From a virus, in IMG/VR virus record IMGVR_UViG_3300025769_000998, positions 1-21,517 of that record: a DNA stretch of 21,517 bases, one strand, 5' to 3'. Positions 12,967-21,517 of this stretch are shown piece by piece (the stretch's first letter is position 1; every line of letters starts with the position of its first letter). The translations under genes were made by a program, and so were the position numbers. The notes beneath the pieces were generated by a model that was not told the DNA's origin, did not search any database, and worked only from the letters and a program-made list of their open reading frames with translations.

Positions 12967-14697
12967 TTAATTAGATTCTAAGGCGGTGATTCGCGCCTCT
13001 AATTCCTTAATGGTTGCAACTAATAATGGAACAATTTTTGATTGATCGATGCCCTGATAAACAGGATTGCCATCAGCATCGACCTCGTTGTGAGTGCCTG
13101 TAATTGCTTCTGGTACGACCGACTGCACTTCATGTGCTAGGAAGCCATCAACTGTTGTGTCTGCATCTGCGATGAAGTTGAACCGTTTTGGCTCTAGCTG
13201 TTTAAGGCGTGTTGTTGCGCCAGTAAGTTCAATTACGTTTTCTTTTAGGCGGTAGTCAGAGGATGTATTGTAGGATGTTGAACTTGTTGCTAGAACTATA
13301 TCTCCGACTTCACGATTTGAACCGTCATTTCTTATAAATCTTATCGCTTCGCCATCATTGCCTCTTGCAATAACTACATTAGGCAAAGTGTCAGTGGTAC
13401 TTGTTCTGCTGTGTTCAATATATCCAGCATCACCCGCTACAATTCTTGTTCCTGACTCATCAACCTCAGCGGTTAATGTAGTCCCCACCAGCAAGTTACC
13501 GCTGCTGTCGATTCGCATGGCTTCTGAAGTACCAAAATGAAATTGCAAATTAGAAACGCCATCAGAGCCATCATGTTGCATTTTTATAGCAGCATCATTA
13601 GCGCCACCACTTCTACGGCTAAACTGAATAGCTGAAGTTGTACTACTTGAACCGCCATCTGTTGCATCACGAATATGTAACTTGGCATCTGGATTTGATT
13701 CACCAATGCCAACATTACCGCTGCTGTCGATACGCATGCGTTCTGATGTAGAGCTTCTCCAAATCCATTGGCCTGTTGATGTACCCCTATGGTCAAAGTA
13801 CATTTGTGGGGTGCCAGTGGCATATGTGCTAATAGCACTTTGAGTATTTGCTGTGCTTGTACCTAAGCGAACCTCACCACCCGTAAACCCGCTTACGCTT
13901 CCTTCAATACTTGCACCACCGCCCAATACATTTAATTTATCATTAGGCGAACTCGTCCCAATGCCCAAACTCTCAGCACTCGCATCCCAGAAGAACTTTG
14001 CCGTGGTGCCTGTGTCCTCGTAGAAGCTGATGTCTCCTTTGACATTTAAACCATTTTCTATAGTCGATGCTTCATAAGACTTTAACTGTATAGTTGCAGT
14101 GCCGCCGTGGTCGTAATAAAACGCTCCACCTTGACCTTCACCAGTTAAATCACCAACAGCGGCTATGTTCGTGCCGTCACTTTCTTTGATAAAAAGAAGA
14201 GCATCGTCTGCTTGCATTGTGACGTTACCCGTGATGTCTACGCCTGTGCTGGTGGTGGCGAGTTTGGTGGATGTATTATGCTTTAACTCAACAGTCCCGC
14301 CAGTCCCAGTGTCTGTCATTAAAATGAACTCATTGCCACCTGCATCAGCCATTGAAATATTACTTGCATAAATAAGTAAATTACCACTTCCAGTCTCTTG
14401 AATAACGCTATTATTTGTTGAACTAGCATGATAAATCTGTAGGTCAGACCCAGCGCCGAAGATGGCTTTGTCGTTGTCGCCGAAGGTTACGTCAGCACCA
14501 GATAGCGCAAGATCACCCGTCATGGTATCGCCAGTGATCCTGACAAAGCCAGTTGCTGTATCTAGGGCATTCTTTAGTTCACTAAAGACTATCTTCTTAG
14601 TTTCAGTAGCTGATGTATCTACAATAGCTATAGCATCATCGTCAGCTACGTTAGCCCCAGTAAGGGCTGTTAATTCTGAGATCTTTTGATCTGCCAT
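12967..14697 (-). CDS. Tail fibre protein with C-terminal S74 chaperone domain
   Basis: A 576-residue receptor-binding fibre candidate. The N-terminus (MADQKISELTALTG, then DDAIAIVDTSATETKK) is a known phage fibre/neck opening. The middle is beta-rich, with repeats such as MRIDSSGN(V/L) and GIG(T/E)S(S/N)P. The C-terminal about 100 residues form a peptidase S74 intramolecular chaperone: S480-DYRL-K485 matches the Ser-Lys dyad, followed by LEPKRFNF and DGFLAHEVQ, and a final coiled-coil (IKELEARITALESN). This domain helps trimerise the fibre and then cuts itself off. By eye the gene looks more GC-rich and repeat-rich than its neighbours, in line with exchange between phages. Confidence 0.88.
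   Translation of the reverse strand: MADQKISELTALTGANVADDDAIAIVDTSATETKKIVFSELKNALDTATGFVRITGDTMTGDLALSGADVTFGDNDKAIFGAGSDLQIYHASSTNNSVIQETGSGNLLIYASNISMADAGGNEFILMTDTGTGGTVELKHNTSTKLATTSTGVDITGNVTMQADDALLFIKESDGTNIAAVGDLTGEGQGGAFYYDHGGTATIQLKSYEASTIENGLNVKGDISFYEDTGTTAKFFWDASAESLGIGTSSPNDKLNVLGGGASIEGSVSGFTGGEVRLGTSTANTQSAISTYATGTPQMYFDHRGTSTGQWIWRSSTSERMRIDSSGNVGIGESNPDAKLHIRDATDGGSSSTTSAIQFSRRSGGANDAAIKMQHDGSDGVSNLQFHFGTSEAMRIDSSGNLLVGTTLTAEVDESGTRIVAGDAGYIEHSRTSTTDTLPNVVIARGNDGEAIRFIRNDGSNREVGDIVLATSSTSYNTSSDYRLKENVIELTGATTRLKQLEPKRFNFIADADTTVDGFLAHEVQSVVPEAITGTHNEVDADGNPVYQGIDQSKIVPLLVATIKELEARITALESN
13499..13732 (-). repeat. Repeated codon block (MRIDSSGN) within the tail fibre gene
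   Basis: Two near-identical stretches, GCTGCTGTCGATTCGCATG (around 13500-13518) and GCTGCTGTCGATACGCATG (around 13719-13737), encode MRIDSSGN on the - strand. They lie about 219 bases apart. They reflect beta-repeat units of the fibre shaft. Such repeats allow homologous recombination and could change fibre length. Confidence 0.6.
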
Positions 14698-14716
14698 TTT
14701 TATTATTCCTTATCCC

Positions 14717-15397
14717 TTATCTGAGTTCTGCCCAAGCAGTTAATGGTGCACTAAATACAGATACCCTGTAATATTGGTCATCTGGAATTATTGCACTGAT
14801 GCTTGTCTGACCATTATTATCAAATTGACCACCTAATTGTACTGAACTACTCATGTCCGAGTTTGAAGATACTTGAAAAATCATAGTGCTATCAACCGCT
14901 GGAACACCCGTAACATTTACAGCTATTGGAATACCTGTAGTGTTTTGATAGATTGTATTAAAAGACCTACTAGCTGTTAGGTTTTGCCAAGTTTGATTAA
15001 AACCAAGACCTGTGACATTAGCATCTATAGCAGCTTTCACCTTAGCTGGTGACACAAGGCTTTCAACTGTACCTGTTCCAGTTTCCCATGTGGCTGTAGC
15101 TTGATCCCCTAGTAGGCCAGTCTGAGTGCCAGAAGTGTTTACTACTTGTGTGTCATCTAGGATGCGAAACTTATCATTTGTTTGATCTAGGTAAGCTACA
15201 GGTATCCAAGCATCATTACCATTTGCTCTTATGTACAAGATAAAAGCATCAGTATCATACCACCATTGATTAGCGAAGGTAGTGCTAGGTGCAGAAGTTC
15301 CTGAGTTGTTTGTAGCTATAGCTGATAGGACGTTATTGATGTCGGTTCTAGCATTAGCTGCTGTTTGGTTAGCTATGTTGTAGTCGTGTTGTGCCAT
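14717..15397 (-). CDS. Tail fibre-like protein (N-terminal attachment type)
   Basis: A 226-residue protein beginning MAQHDYNIANQTAANARTDI, followed by NNVLSAIATNNSG, TTFANQWWYDTD and ILYIRANGNDAW. This opening is a common N-terminal part of fibre proteins in marine phages and probably docks to the tail tip. The C-terminal half is beta-rich (FNTIYQNTTGIPI, then DDQYYRVSVFSA) and may form a small receptor-binding or collagen-like head. It follows the J-like gene by one base (TAATATG) and precedes the S74 fibre, so it may link the two. Confidence 0.78.
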   Translation of the reverse strand: MAQHDYNIANQTAANARTDINNVLSAIATNNSGTSAPSTTFANQWWYDTDAFILYIRANGNDAWIPVAYLDQTNDKFRILDDTQVVNTSGTQTGLLGDQATATWETGTGTVESLVSPAKVKAAIDANVTGLGFNQTWQNLTASRSFNTIYQNTTGIPIAVNVTGVPAVDSTMIFQVSSNSDMSSSVQLGGQFDNNGQTSISAIIPDDQYYRVSVFSAPLTAWAELR

Positions 15398-15398
15398 A

Positions 15399-18068
15399 TT
15401 AGTATTCCACTATCCCTTCCAAGACGCTTACGCTTGGCGATACATTGTTGTTTGTACTGTCGAGTTCAGCTTTGAATTTAAATGCTCTGCCTGTGAGTTC
15501 ACCAGCAGCTATAACCCAAGATCCCCAAGTAGGAGAACCAGCAGGGTCATCATTAGTTGCAGCTACATAAACAGTTGTACTGAAGTCACCATAGGGTTGA
15601 TCCTCATCTGACCAATCGTCCCAGTTATTAGGCCAAGTATCCCAGTTGTTAGGTATGTCATCCCAATTAACTAATCCACCAGAAGCATTAGCGTGATGCC
15701 TAGTAGAGGTTAAGTTAGTTGATACCCTTACAGTTCTAGTTGAGCCTGTGTCTAAGTATCCTGTGAACTCATATGTACCTGTAGAGGGTGCAGTAGCAAA
15801 GCTAGACAGTCTTAATTCATCAGGGTCTGGGCCTGTAGCTACAGCTACGTTAGTCTTAGCACCAGCGAAACTTGGGTTCTCAGTGTCAGTCTGTGATGTA
15901 CCTAACTCAGGTAACTCAGATGGTAGGACAACAACAGAAGCTACAGTACCTTCGTTACCTGACTTATCATAAGGCTCAATAAAGAATGTTCCTGAGATAG
16001 CTGGGTAGGCTACTGATGTCGCTGGTCTAGCTACTTTATTAATTATGACTTGGGCTGAACCATCTGTGAATGTAGCTGTAGTTGATGAGCTATGCCATAG
16101 TTTATAATACGACAAGTCAAAGTCAGTTGAAGCAGTCCAAGCAAAGAATAGAGTACCACCAGATAACTGCTTTTCAAAGGTAGATGGAGCAGATGGACCA
16201 ACAGTATCAGCCTCTACAGTCTTCTGTGCGTCTGTGAAATCACCCTTAACACCAAAGGCATTGATAGCTCTAGCTCTGACATCATAGACTATTGTACCTG
16301 CTGCACCAGCTAGAGGTGTCTCAATGTCTAAGATCTCAAATCTACCTAAGTCACCTGTGCCTAAGACACTATAGTCTGTGTCTGTAGACTTCTTAAACTC
16401 TACCTCAACGTAATCTACACGTTCAAAGGCCGTAGCTGATACATTAACTACAAGTACGTTAGTTACATGCTCATTGATAATTCTATACTCTTGTGTGAGA
16501 GCTATAGCTACAGGTGGTACATCAAATGGGGATGGTAGTGTAGTATTATCACTCTCGTATACTGCACCATCGGAGACTTCATCAAAGACAGACTCGCTGA
16601 TTTCTCTTAGGGACAGATTAACTTGTATATCATAGTCATCTTGAAGACCAAAATCCCAAGTTACAACTTCAAATTCTTTATTAGACCATCCAAATCTAGT
16701 GTTGGTAAGACGTACAATATCCCCAACTTGAACTTGAAAGGCTTTCATTCCGAATGCAGCTTGTACAGTAAGTTGCTGCCTATTACGCTCAAGTGTTATA
16801 CGAGCGATACGTCTAGCTTCAGTAGTATTATCTGTAAAAGGCAGACTTAGATCAATAACACTTTCTTGATTACCATCAGCAGCTAATAGGGCATTATAAG
16901 TAGCTGAATTAAGGATAGGTACTTGAGGGAAGTCAGATGGTTGATAGTCACTTTCTGGGCCTCTGAATGTACCTTTGACTACATTGAAGTTATCTCTGCG
17001 TGAGTGTCTAGTTGTTACTGCTATACCTGACCTTAGATCATCCTCATTAAGATCTAAAACTGGGCTTGTATAATAAGCTGGCTTCATTCTCCACTTACCT
17101 TGAGCATACCACAATAAACTATCCATAGCTGTAGATAGGTTACCAATAGCATCATAGGGTGTAGTATTAGTGGTAAATGCCCCATTAAGAGAGAACCTAG
17201 TTCCACCTGATAGAGTGGGATAATTTAAGTGGTCACAAACATTAGCGGCTATAGTAACAAGGTCATCATCTACACTCTCAATGTCTTCACTAAGGCCATA
17301 ATTATAGATAGTTTCATTAGTACCCTCTTTACCTGACGTAAGGTAATCTCTCATACACAAAGCTGGATTATCAGACCAAGCTGTAGTGCTTGTACGAGGG
17401 TCGTATACTTTCTTACCTTTGACTACAGCGGTAACTTCTGGAACGCCGTTAGGAAAGGCATCAGCATTATATTCCAGCATAACGTAGAGATAAGCTGTAG
17501 CTAACAGCTTACAATCTGTAGTCCATTGTGAAGGTGGTGTGACCCCGCCTAAGTCAGAAGATGTAACAGCAGTCTGTGTAGTTGTACCTAGCTTCTTAAC
17601 TATCTTAACCTTACCAACATACTTAGCTGGGGCAGTAACGTCATTACCACTTAGAGTTAAAACTTCATCATTGAAATATATAGTCTCAAACTCTTCTACT
17701 TCATGTCCAGCAAAAGCTAATACGCTATGTAAGTATTTGTTGTTATCTGTAACACCTTGAAATACTACACCACTGGCTATTCTAGTCTTACCATAGATAA
17801 CTTGATGAGGTAATGAGGAACCCCTTTGAGTTACTAGATAGCCTTGATCCCCACCCTGCTGGTCTAATTTAGGCATTAATGCTTTACTTAAAGCAGTTGC
17901 ACCTAATGTGGCTGCATATGTTTTTGCAAATGCAGTAGCTGCACCAGCCCAACCACCCGTAAAATAACCAGCAATACCTGCAATAGTAGCTGCGGCAACA
18001 GCACCTAAATTAGAATTTTTATCTAATAAATCAATCTCACGAAGGTCGATGTCAATATCTAAAGCCAT
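15399..18068 (-). CDS. Central tail protein, J/host-specificity-like
   Basis: An 889-residue tail-tip protein. A hydrophobic N-terminal stretch lies at about residues 22-62. Then comes GYLVTQRGSSLPHQVIYG and a beta-rich region typical of J-like tail proteins (VIYGKTRIASGVVFQG). A region with DLSYYKLWHSS and GPSAPSTFEKQLSGG looks like fibronectin III-type domains. Near residues 799-821 there is a Trp-rich repeat (NWDDIP, NWDTWP, NWDDWS). The length is a little below lambda J (1132). It would form the tail tip hub that contacts the host. TAATG links it to the preceding hub gene. Confidence 0.85.
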   Translation of the reverse strand: MALDIDIDLREIDLLDKNSNLGAVAAATIAGIAGYFTGGWAGAATAFAKTYAATLGATALSKALMPKLDQQGGDQGYLVTQRGSSLPHQVIYGKTRIASGVVFQGVTDNNKYLHSVLAFAGHEVEEFETIYFNDEVLTLSGNDVTAPAKYVGKVKIVKKLGTTTQTAVTSSDLGGVTPPSQWTTDCKLLATAYLYVMLEYNADAFPNGVPEVTAVVKGKKVYDPRTSTTAWSDNPALCMRDYLTSGKEGTNETIYNYGLSEDIESVDDDLVTIAANVCDHLNYPTLSGGTRFSLNGAFTTNTTPYDAIGNLSTAMDSLLWYAQGKWRMKPAYYTSPVLDLNEDDLRSGIAVTTRHSRRDNFNVVKGTFRGPESDYQPSDFPQVPILNSATYNALLAADGNQESVIDLSLPFTDNTTEARRIARITLERNRQQLTVQAAFGMKAFQVQVGDIVRLTNTRFGWSNKEFEVVTWDFGLQDDYDIQVNLSLREISESVFDEVSDGAVYESDNTTLPSPFDVPPVAIALTQEYRIINEHVTNVLVVNVSATAFERVDYVEVEFKKSTDTDYSVLGTGDLGRFEILDIETPLAGAAGTIVYDVRARAINAFGVKGDFTDAQKTVEADTVGPSAPSTFEKQLSGGTLFFAWTASTDFDLSYYKLWHSSSTTATFTDGSAQVIINKVARPATSVAYPAISGTFFIEPYDKSGNEGTVASVVVLPSELPELGTSQTDTENPSFAGAKTNVAVATGPDPDELRLSSFATAPSTGTYEFTGYLDTGSTRTVRVSTNLTSTRHHANASGGLVNWDDIPNNWDTWPNNWDDWSDEDQPYGDFSTTVYVAATNDDPAGSPTWGSWVIAAGELTGRAFKFKAELDSTNNNVSPSVSVLEGIVEY
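15619..15674 (-). repeat. 21-nt tandem repeat (7-residue Trp-rich units) in the J-like gene
   Basis: TCCCAGTTATTAGG (15619-15632), TCCCAGTTGTTAGG (15640-15653) and TCCCAATTAAC (15661-15671) recur at exact 21-base intervals. On the - strand they encode three units of pattern (V/N)NWD(D/T)(I/W)(P/S). The exact multiple of three keeps the frame, so copies could be gained or lost without breaking the protein. Confidence 0.75.
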
Positions 18069-18712
18069 TAGCTTCCAGAACTCCTACCCCAAGCAAGTTT
18101 CTGGTCTTGCATATCAGCTACAAAATCAAAACCAGCATCTGTACTTGCACCAACTATATCCCTAGACCTTTGGTACTCAGCAGTGTACCTAGCCACCCTA
18201 GCTCTCTCTAAGTCAATCAGCTTATTCTCAACACTAACTTGAATAGTCCCTGTACCAGCATCTTCAGAGATATTCATCTGATCCATGTAACCAGTAAATA
18301 TTTCAGTCAGACCAGTTGATCTATCCTCTAACTCAATACGTGAGCCATCTTCTAGGAGAATAAAGTTAGTACTCTCTTTCTGTAGACTACCTTTAGCAAA
18401 CATACCAAAGTATATCTTACAAGTTCTACCCTGATAGGGAGTACTAAGAGCTAAAGCTAATACCTCAGAAGGTAAGCCCGTAATAGTAATGTCAGCCCCT
18501 TTAGCGGCAATCTCTTTAGTTTCTTCAACAGAAGATATGCCTAAAAGAGTTCCAGCACCTGTCCAAGAAACTCCTTCAAAGGTAAGAGTACCTACACCTG
18601 TCCATAGACGCAAGACATCATCACCATCAAAGTTCATCTCCACAGCAAAGAAGGGGTAAACTACATTATCATCTAATGCATCAACTATTGTTGTAGGCAG
18701 AACTCTCGACAT
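18068..18712 (-). CDS. Distal tail/hub protein (DUF2163-like position)
   Basis: A 214-residue protein with a beta-rich body: FFAVEMNFDGDD, LRLWTGVGTLTFEG, GADITITGLPSEV and EIFTGYMDQMNIS. A helical end carries ARVARYTAEYQ and the C-terminal ADMQDQKLAWG. Proteins with this layout sit between tape measure and J-like genes in roseophages and gene transfer agents and build the tail tip hub. The family match is by pattern and position rather than by a catalytic motif. It overlaps its neighbours by one base on each side. Confidence 0.72.
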   Translation of the reverse strand: MSRVLPTTIVDALDDNVVYPFFAVEMNFDGDDVLRLWTGVGTLTFEGVSWTGAGTLLGISSVEETKEIAAKGADITITGLPSEVLALALSTPYQGRTCKIYFGMFAKGSLQKESTNFILLEDGSRIELEDRSTGLTEIFTGYMDQMNISEDAGTGTIQVSVENKLIDLERARVARYTAEYQRSRDIVGASTDAGFDFVADMQDQKLAWGRSSGS

Positions 18713-19302
18713 TATTGTAGAGCCTCTATAGCTTCAAAAGATATACCATAGAAACTAGCATTGTCTATCGACCAAGAAGTAGTACTATTGCCAAGTCTAA
18801 ATACACCTTTAGGGCTACTGTAGATTACAGTCTCACCTGAATATGTACTTCTTAAGTCAGGCCAGATCTCTAAGTTACCACTACCACTCTGATCTACTAA
18901 TACTTGGTGTAGTCTAGCAGCAGAGCCTGTACCCAACTGAATGTAATCACCAGCTAGTAGAGTACCTGTCATAGTAACTGAAACTGTGCTATCCCCTGCT
19001 GTACCTGACAAAGTAGGAGTGCCACTTACTGTACCTCTAGGTGTAGCATAGTCAGGGTCTCCCAGCAGAAATGTCCCTACAGAACCCTTAAGGGCTACCA
19101 GCATAGCTTTCCAGTCAGCAGCTAGATCCCTACGCACCGAGGGAATACTGACTGAGGCACTCCAGATTTGACCCTGATGGGAAATAACCTGTTGCTTATA
19201 TGTAAACGGAGACTGAGAGACAGCTACAGCATTTACAGCACGTAGTTCAATACTCTCTATGCCAATAGTTGTAGGTGTATTAAGAGGGTAACTTATAGCC
19301 AT
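18712..19302 (-). CDS. Distal/minor tail protein
   Basis: A 196-residue protein with IGIESIELRAVNAVAVSQSP near the start, VRRDLAADWKAMLVALKG, then TFLLGDPDYATPRG, and a beta-rich second half (GDYIQLGTGSAARLHQVL). The DLAADW...LKG...FLLGDPD pattern is familiar from minor tail proteins next to tape measure genes in marine siphoviruses. It probably forms part of the ring at the distal tail end. It starts three bases after the tape measure stop and overlaps the next gene. Confidence 0.72.
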   Translation of the reverse strand: MAISYPLNTPTTIGIESIELRAVNAVAVSQSPFTYKQQVISHQGQIWSASVSIPSVRRDLAADWKAMLVALKGSVGTFLLGDPDYATPRGTVSGTPTLSGTAGDSTVSVTMTGTLLAGDYIQLGTGSAARLHQVLVDQSGSGNLEIWPDLRSTYSGETVIYSSPKGVFRLGNSTTSWSIDNASFYGISFEAIEALQ

Positions 19303-19305
19303 GAT

Positions 19306-21384
19306 TTATCCAAATGCTGATTTCATTGCACCACCTCTACGTCTTTGGTTCATAACTGCACCTACGGACTGATTGATGATAGCTGGTGAGGCTTGTGCTA
19401 TTGTCTGAGTGACAAGTCTCTTAGTATCGTCTGATGTATTAGCTGAGATATTGAATACTTGGTTCACTACTGTACCGCCAGAACCCTGACCTTTAGTGTG
19501 ATCTATGACAGTCTCTCTAGGGTGTAGCATAGCCATAAAGCCACCCTTACCATCTAGGCCACCTGATCTTGGGCCTGAGCCTGTGTATCCACCACCTTCA
19601 TATCTTCTAGGGGCTTTAGGTGGGGCTACAGAACCCCCAGTACCAGCAGCAGAGGCAGGAGTAAATGCACCTGTAATAGCACCAGCTATAGATTGTACTA
19701 GCTGTTCAACAACAAGTATCCTGTAAAGCTGTTGTATGATGTCAGCAGCCATAGATCTAAAGGCATCTTTAGCTGATGTAGTACCATCTACTAGCTGCAT
19801 AAAGAAGTTACCAAAGGCTCCAGAGACACTATCAGCTATAGCCACTTGTTGTTTCTGTACATCACTCAGTTCTCTGTTAAGATCTATAGCTTTTTCTGTT
19901 GCTTTATTAATCTTAGTCTTAGCTTCAAACTCTGCTATAAGTTCATCTATAGTCTTATAACCAAACTCTTGTTGATAACGGGTGCCTTGCTGTCTAGGAT
20001 CACCACCACGACCACTAGCAAGACCTGTGGGCATTAAACTTTGCTGTAAATTAAGAAGATTTAATCTTGCCTTCTCTTGGTCATTTACAAGTTTTAATGC
20101 CCCAAGTTGTAATTGTAATTTATCATAAACAGCTAAAACCTCTGTTTTATTTTTACCAAGAATACCATTAGATTCTAGTTGAGCTTCGTACTTATCTCTT
20201 TCTAATTTAGCAACAAGGTCTTGATAATGTACGCTGTCTTTACCATAAATTACTTCTTCTTTAGCTAGGAGTATTTTATCTTGTAATGACTTTTTCTCCG
20301 CATCTATTGCAGTCTGTATATCTTTTACTCTTGCTTTTTGATCTGCTGCTTGCTCTTTTGCAAGTTGATTATTTTTAATAGCTAATACTGCAGTGGCTTT
20401 TTGAAGATCTAGTAACTTTTCTTGTACTTTTTTCTCTTTCTCTAAATCATCTAGCCTTTCTTGAGCATTCTTTTTCCTATTTAAAGCTAAAGCTAAAAGT
20501 TTAGTTTCGTCTGATAATTGCTTCTTAAAAAGATCCGCTAAGTTTAAAGTAAGCTCTGCCTGACTTTTCTTTTCGCCAGTGGCTCTAATTTCTAACTCAA
20601 CAATTTTATCTATAAGTCCTTGTTGTTTTAACCTTGCTTTATATGCATCTGGATCAAACTCAGTTACAAGTGAAAGCCTCTTTTGATTTAACTCATCAGT
20701 CTTTTTATTTATACTATCTATAGCATCTGCAAAAGTTTCAACTTCTGCAGAAGACTCTTTAGCATCTTTACCAGATCTTAAGAAAGCTGCACCCAAGGCT
20801 CCAAGTAAGGGTATAGCAATGCCTAAACCAGCAATTAAAAAGCTCATAGATAACTTTAGTCCCATGAAACCGATTTTTGCATTTAGAGTTGCTGGTGGCA
20901 AGAGGTAAAGAACCCCAACCATCTGAGTCATTTGTTGACTAAAGGCGACCATTGGGTTTGTTCCCGATTGAACTTGAACAAGAAAGTCACCCACTTGATA
21001 ACCAGCTTGTTGCGTAGCAACACCAAGTTTATTCATGCCTTTGTTCATCATGTTAGCATGAGCAGAAAAGATCCCAGTACCCCGCTGGAAATCTCTATTT
21101 AATTCTTCTATGCTTACTGATCTTTGTTTGTCAGTTATAACCCCTAACTGTTGTGCCTTATTTAAATCTTTAAGGGTTTTTTCATACAACTTAGATGTAG
21201 AGTATAAGGGCTTAAACTTTCTGGACAACCTGTCAACTTCAGAACTGTACTTAGCAAACGTATTAGTTGATTTATCTGTTTTATCTCTTAATATGTTTAC
21301 TTGATTTGACGTTCTATTTAAATAATCATTCAAGACCTTTAAATCACTAAAATCAACGCCAATTTTAATGTCTTCAGTTGCCAT
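19306..21384 (-). CDS. Tail tape measure protein
   Basis: A 692-residue protein that sets tail length. The N-terminus resembles phage tape measures (DFSDLKVLNDYLNR). A Gln/Gly stretch lies at 125-160 (QVGDFLVQVQSGTN, then FSQQMTQMVGVL). A hydrophobic region at 172-202 (MSFLIAGLGIAIPLLGALGA) comes next, then a long coiled coil from about 215 to 430. The C-terminus holds a Gly-rich RRYEGGGYTGSG segment, MLHPRETVIDHTKG, and a final RRRGG stretch. By the general rule of about 0.15 nm per residue, the tail would be near 100 nm. Its start overlaps the chaperone gene upstream. Confidence 0.9.
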   Translation of the reverse strand: MATEDIKIGVDFSDLKVLNDYLNRTSNQVNILRDKTDKSTNTFAKYSSEVDRLSRKFKPLYSTSKLYEKTLKDLNKAQQLGVITDKQRSVSIEELNRDFQRGTGIFSAHANMMNKGMNKLGVATQQAGYQVGDFLVQVQSGTNPMVAFSQQMTQMVGVLYLLPPATLNAKIGFMGLKLSMSFLIAGLGIAIPLLGALGAAFLRSGKDAKESSAEVETFADAIDSINKKTDELNQKRLSLVTEFDPDAYKARLKQQGLIDKIVELEIRATGEKKSQAELTLNLADLFKKQLSDETKLLALALNRKKNAQERLDDLEKEKKVQEKLLDLQKATAVLAIKNNQLAKEQAADQKARVKDIQTAIDAEKKSLQDKILLAKEEVIYGKDSVHYQDLVAKLERDKYEAQLESNGILGKNKTEVLAVYDKLQLQLGALKLVNDQEKARLNLLNLQQSLMPTGLASGRGGDPRQQGTRYQQEFGYKTIDELIAEFEAKTKINKATEKAIDLNRELSDVQKQQVAIADSVSGAFGNFFMQLVDGTTSAKDAFRSMAADIIQQLYRILVVEQLVQSIAGAITGAFTPASAAGTGGSVAPPKAPRRYEGGGYTGSGPRSGGLDGKGGFMAMLHPRETVIDHTKGQGSGGTVVNQVFNISANTSDDTKRLVTQTIAQASPAIINQSVGAVMNQRRRGGAMKSAFG

Positions 21385-21517
21385 TAGTTATACCCATAAA
21401 GACTACATCAACACGTTTTATTGCTTCTATCTCCCAAGAAGACAATGGTGTATCTGTAAGCTCCTTCCATGTTTTTATTTCTTGATAACTTATCGGGTTT
21501 GGGCCTGAGAACCCCAT
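21374..21517 (-). CDS. Tail assembly chaperone, C-terminal part (partial)
   Basis: The frame is open from the right edge to a stop that overlaps the tape measure start by 11 bases (ATGGCAACTGA). The visible 47 residues include ISYQEIKTWKELT, LSSWEIEAIKRVD and VVFMGITNGN. The pattern of a W, a gap, then (S/P)WE...(I/L)xxxD matches tail assembly chaperones or their C-terminal halves, such as GTA and HK97-type ones. In many siphoviruses this part is read through a frameshift from an upstream frame. The ATG at the exact edge of the window may be internal, so the start is unknown. Confidence 0.68.
   Translation of the reverse strand: MGFSGPNPISYQEIKTWKELTDTPLSSWEIEAIKRVDVVFMGITNGN

Noticed and set aside
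16623-16850. + strand ORF inside the J-like gene
   Set aside because: Antisense to a long tail protein frame, no coupling to any neighbour, no recognisable motif.
1-21517. tRNA genes, CRISPR arrays, IS elements, integrase or attachment sites
   Set aside because: Scanned by eye; coding density is near complete and no cloverleaf, spaced repeat array, transposase or integrase motif was seen. A dedicated tRNA search could still be run.

Overview
This window is part of a tailed bacteriophage genome, most likely a marine siphovirus. It holds two convergent gene blocks that meet at a hairpin terminator near 10.16-10.20 kb. Genes are packed tightly, and most junctions are TAATG or ATGA overlaps, which suggests translational coupling within long operons. 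No tRNA, rRNA, CRISPR array, insertion sequence, integrase or repressor was seen. Head and packaging genes must lie outside the window.

Right-going block (1-10160, + strand), replication and nucleotide metabolism. It opens with a T7 gp4-like primase-helicase cut by the left edge. Next come a small PD-(D/E)XK-type nuclease-like protein, a T7-like family A DNA polymerase, and an AT-rich gap carrying a direct repeat. Then follow a gp2.5-like single-strand binding protein, a 5'-3' exonuclease (gp6-like), and a Holliday-junction resolvase that closely matches T7 endonuclease I. The second half holds a metallophosphoesterase, a DNA methyltransferase-like protein with an NPPW motif, a MazG-type pyrophosphohydrolase, a DUF1127 protein, a monomeric B12-dependent (class II) ribonucleotide reductase, its likely glutaredoxin, a DUF3310/T7 gp1.7-like protein and a 53-residue membrane protein. 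Together these genes copy and resolve DNA and enlarge the dNTP supply.

Left-going block (21517-10229, - strand), in transcription order. It runs: end of a tail assembly chaperone, tape measure protein, two distal tail/hub proteins, a J-like central tail protein, a fibre-like protein, a long tail fibre with an S74 auto-processing chaperone domain, small accessory proteins, an M15 peptidase endolysin, then a run of small membrane proteins ending in a GTA-type 3-TM holin-like protein. This is a siphovirus tail module followed by a lysis cassette.

The host is probably a marine alphaproteobacterium, perhaps a Rhodobacterales/roseobacter relative. That is inference from the class II RNR, the DUF1127 protein and the GTA-type holin, not proof. 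The most interesting points are: a possible out-of-frame membrane protein gene nested in the DNA polymerase gene; two related small proteins, one in each arm; a phage-borne DUF1127 regulator; a Cys in place of the first metal-binding Asp of the phosphoesterase; and an exact 21-nt/7-residue Trp-rich repeat in the J-like protein.
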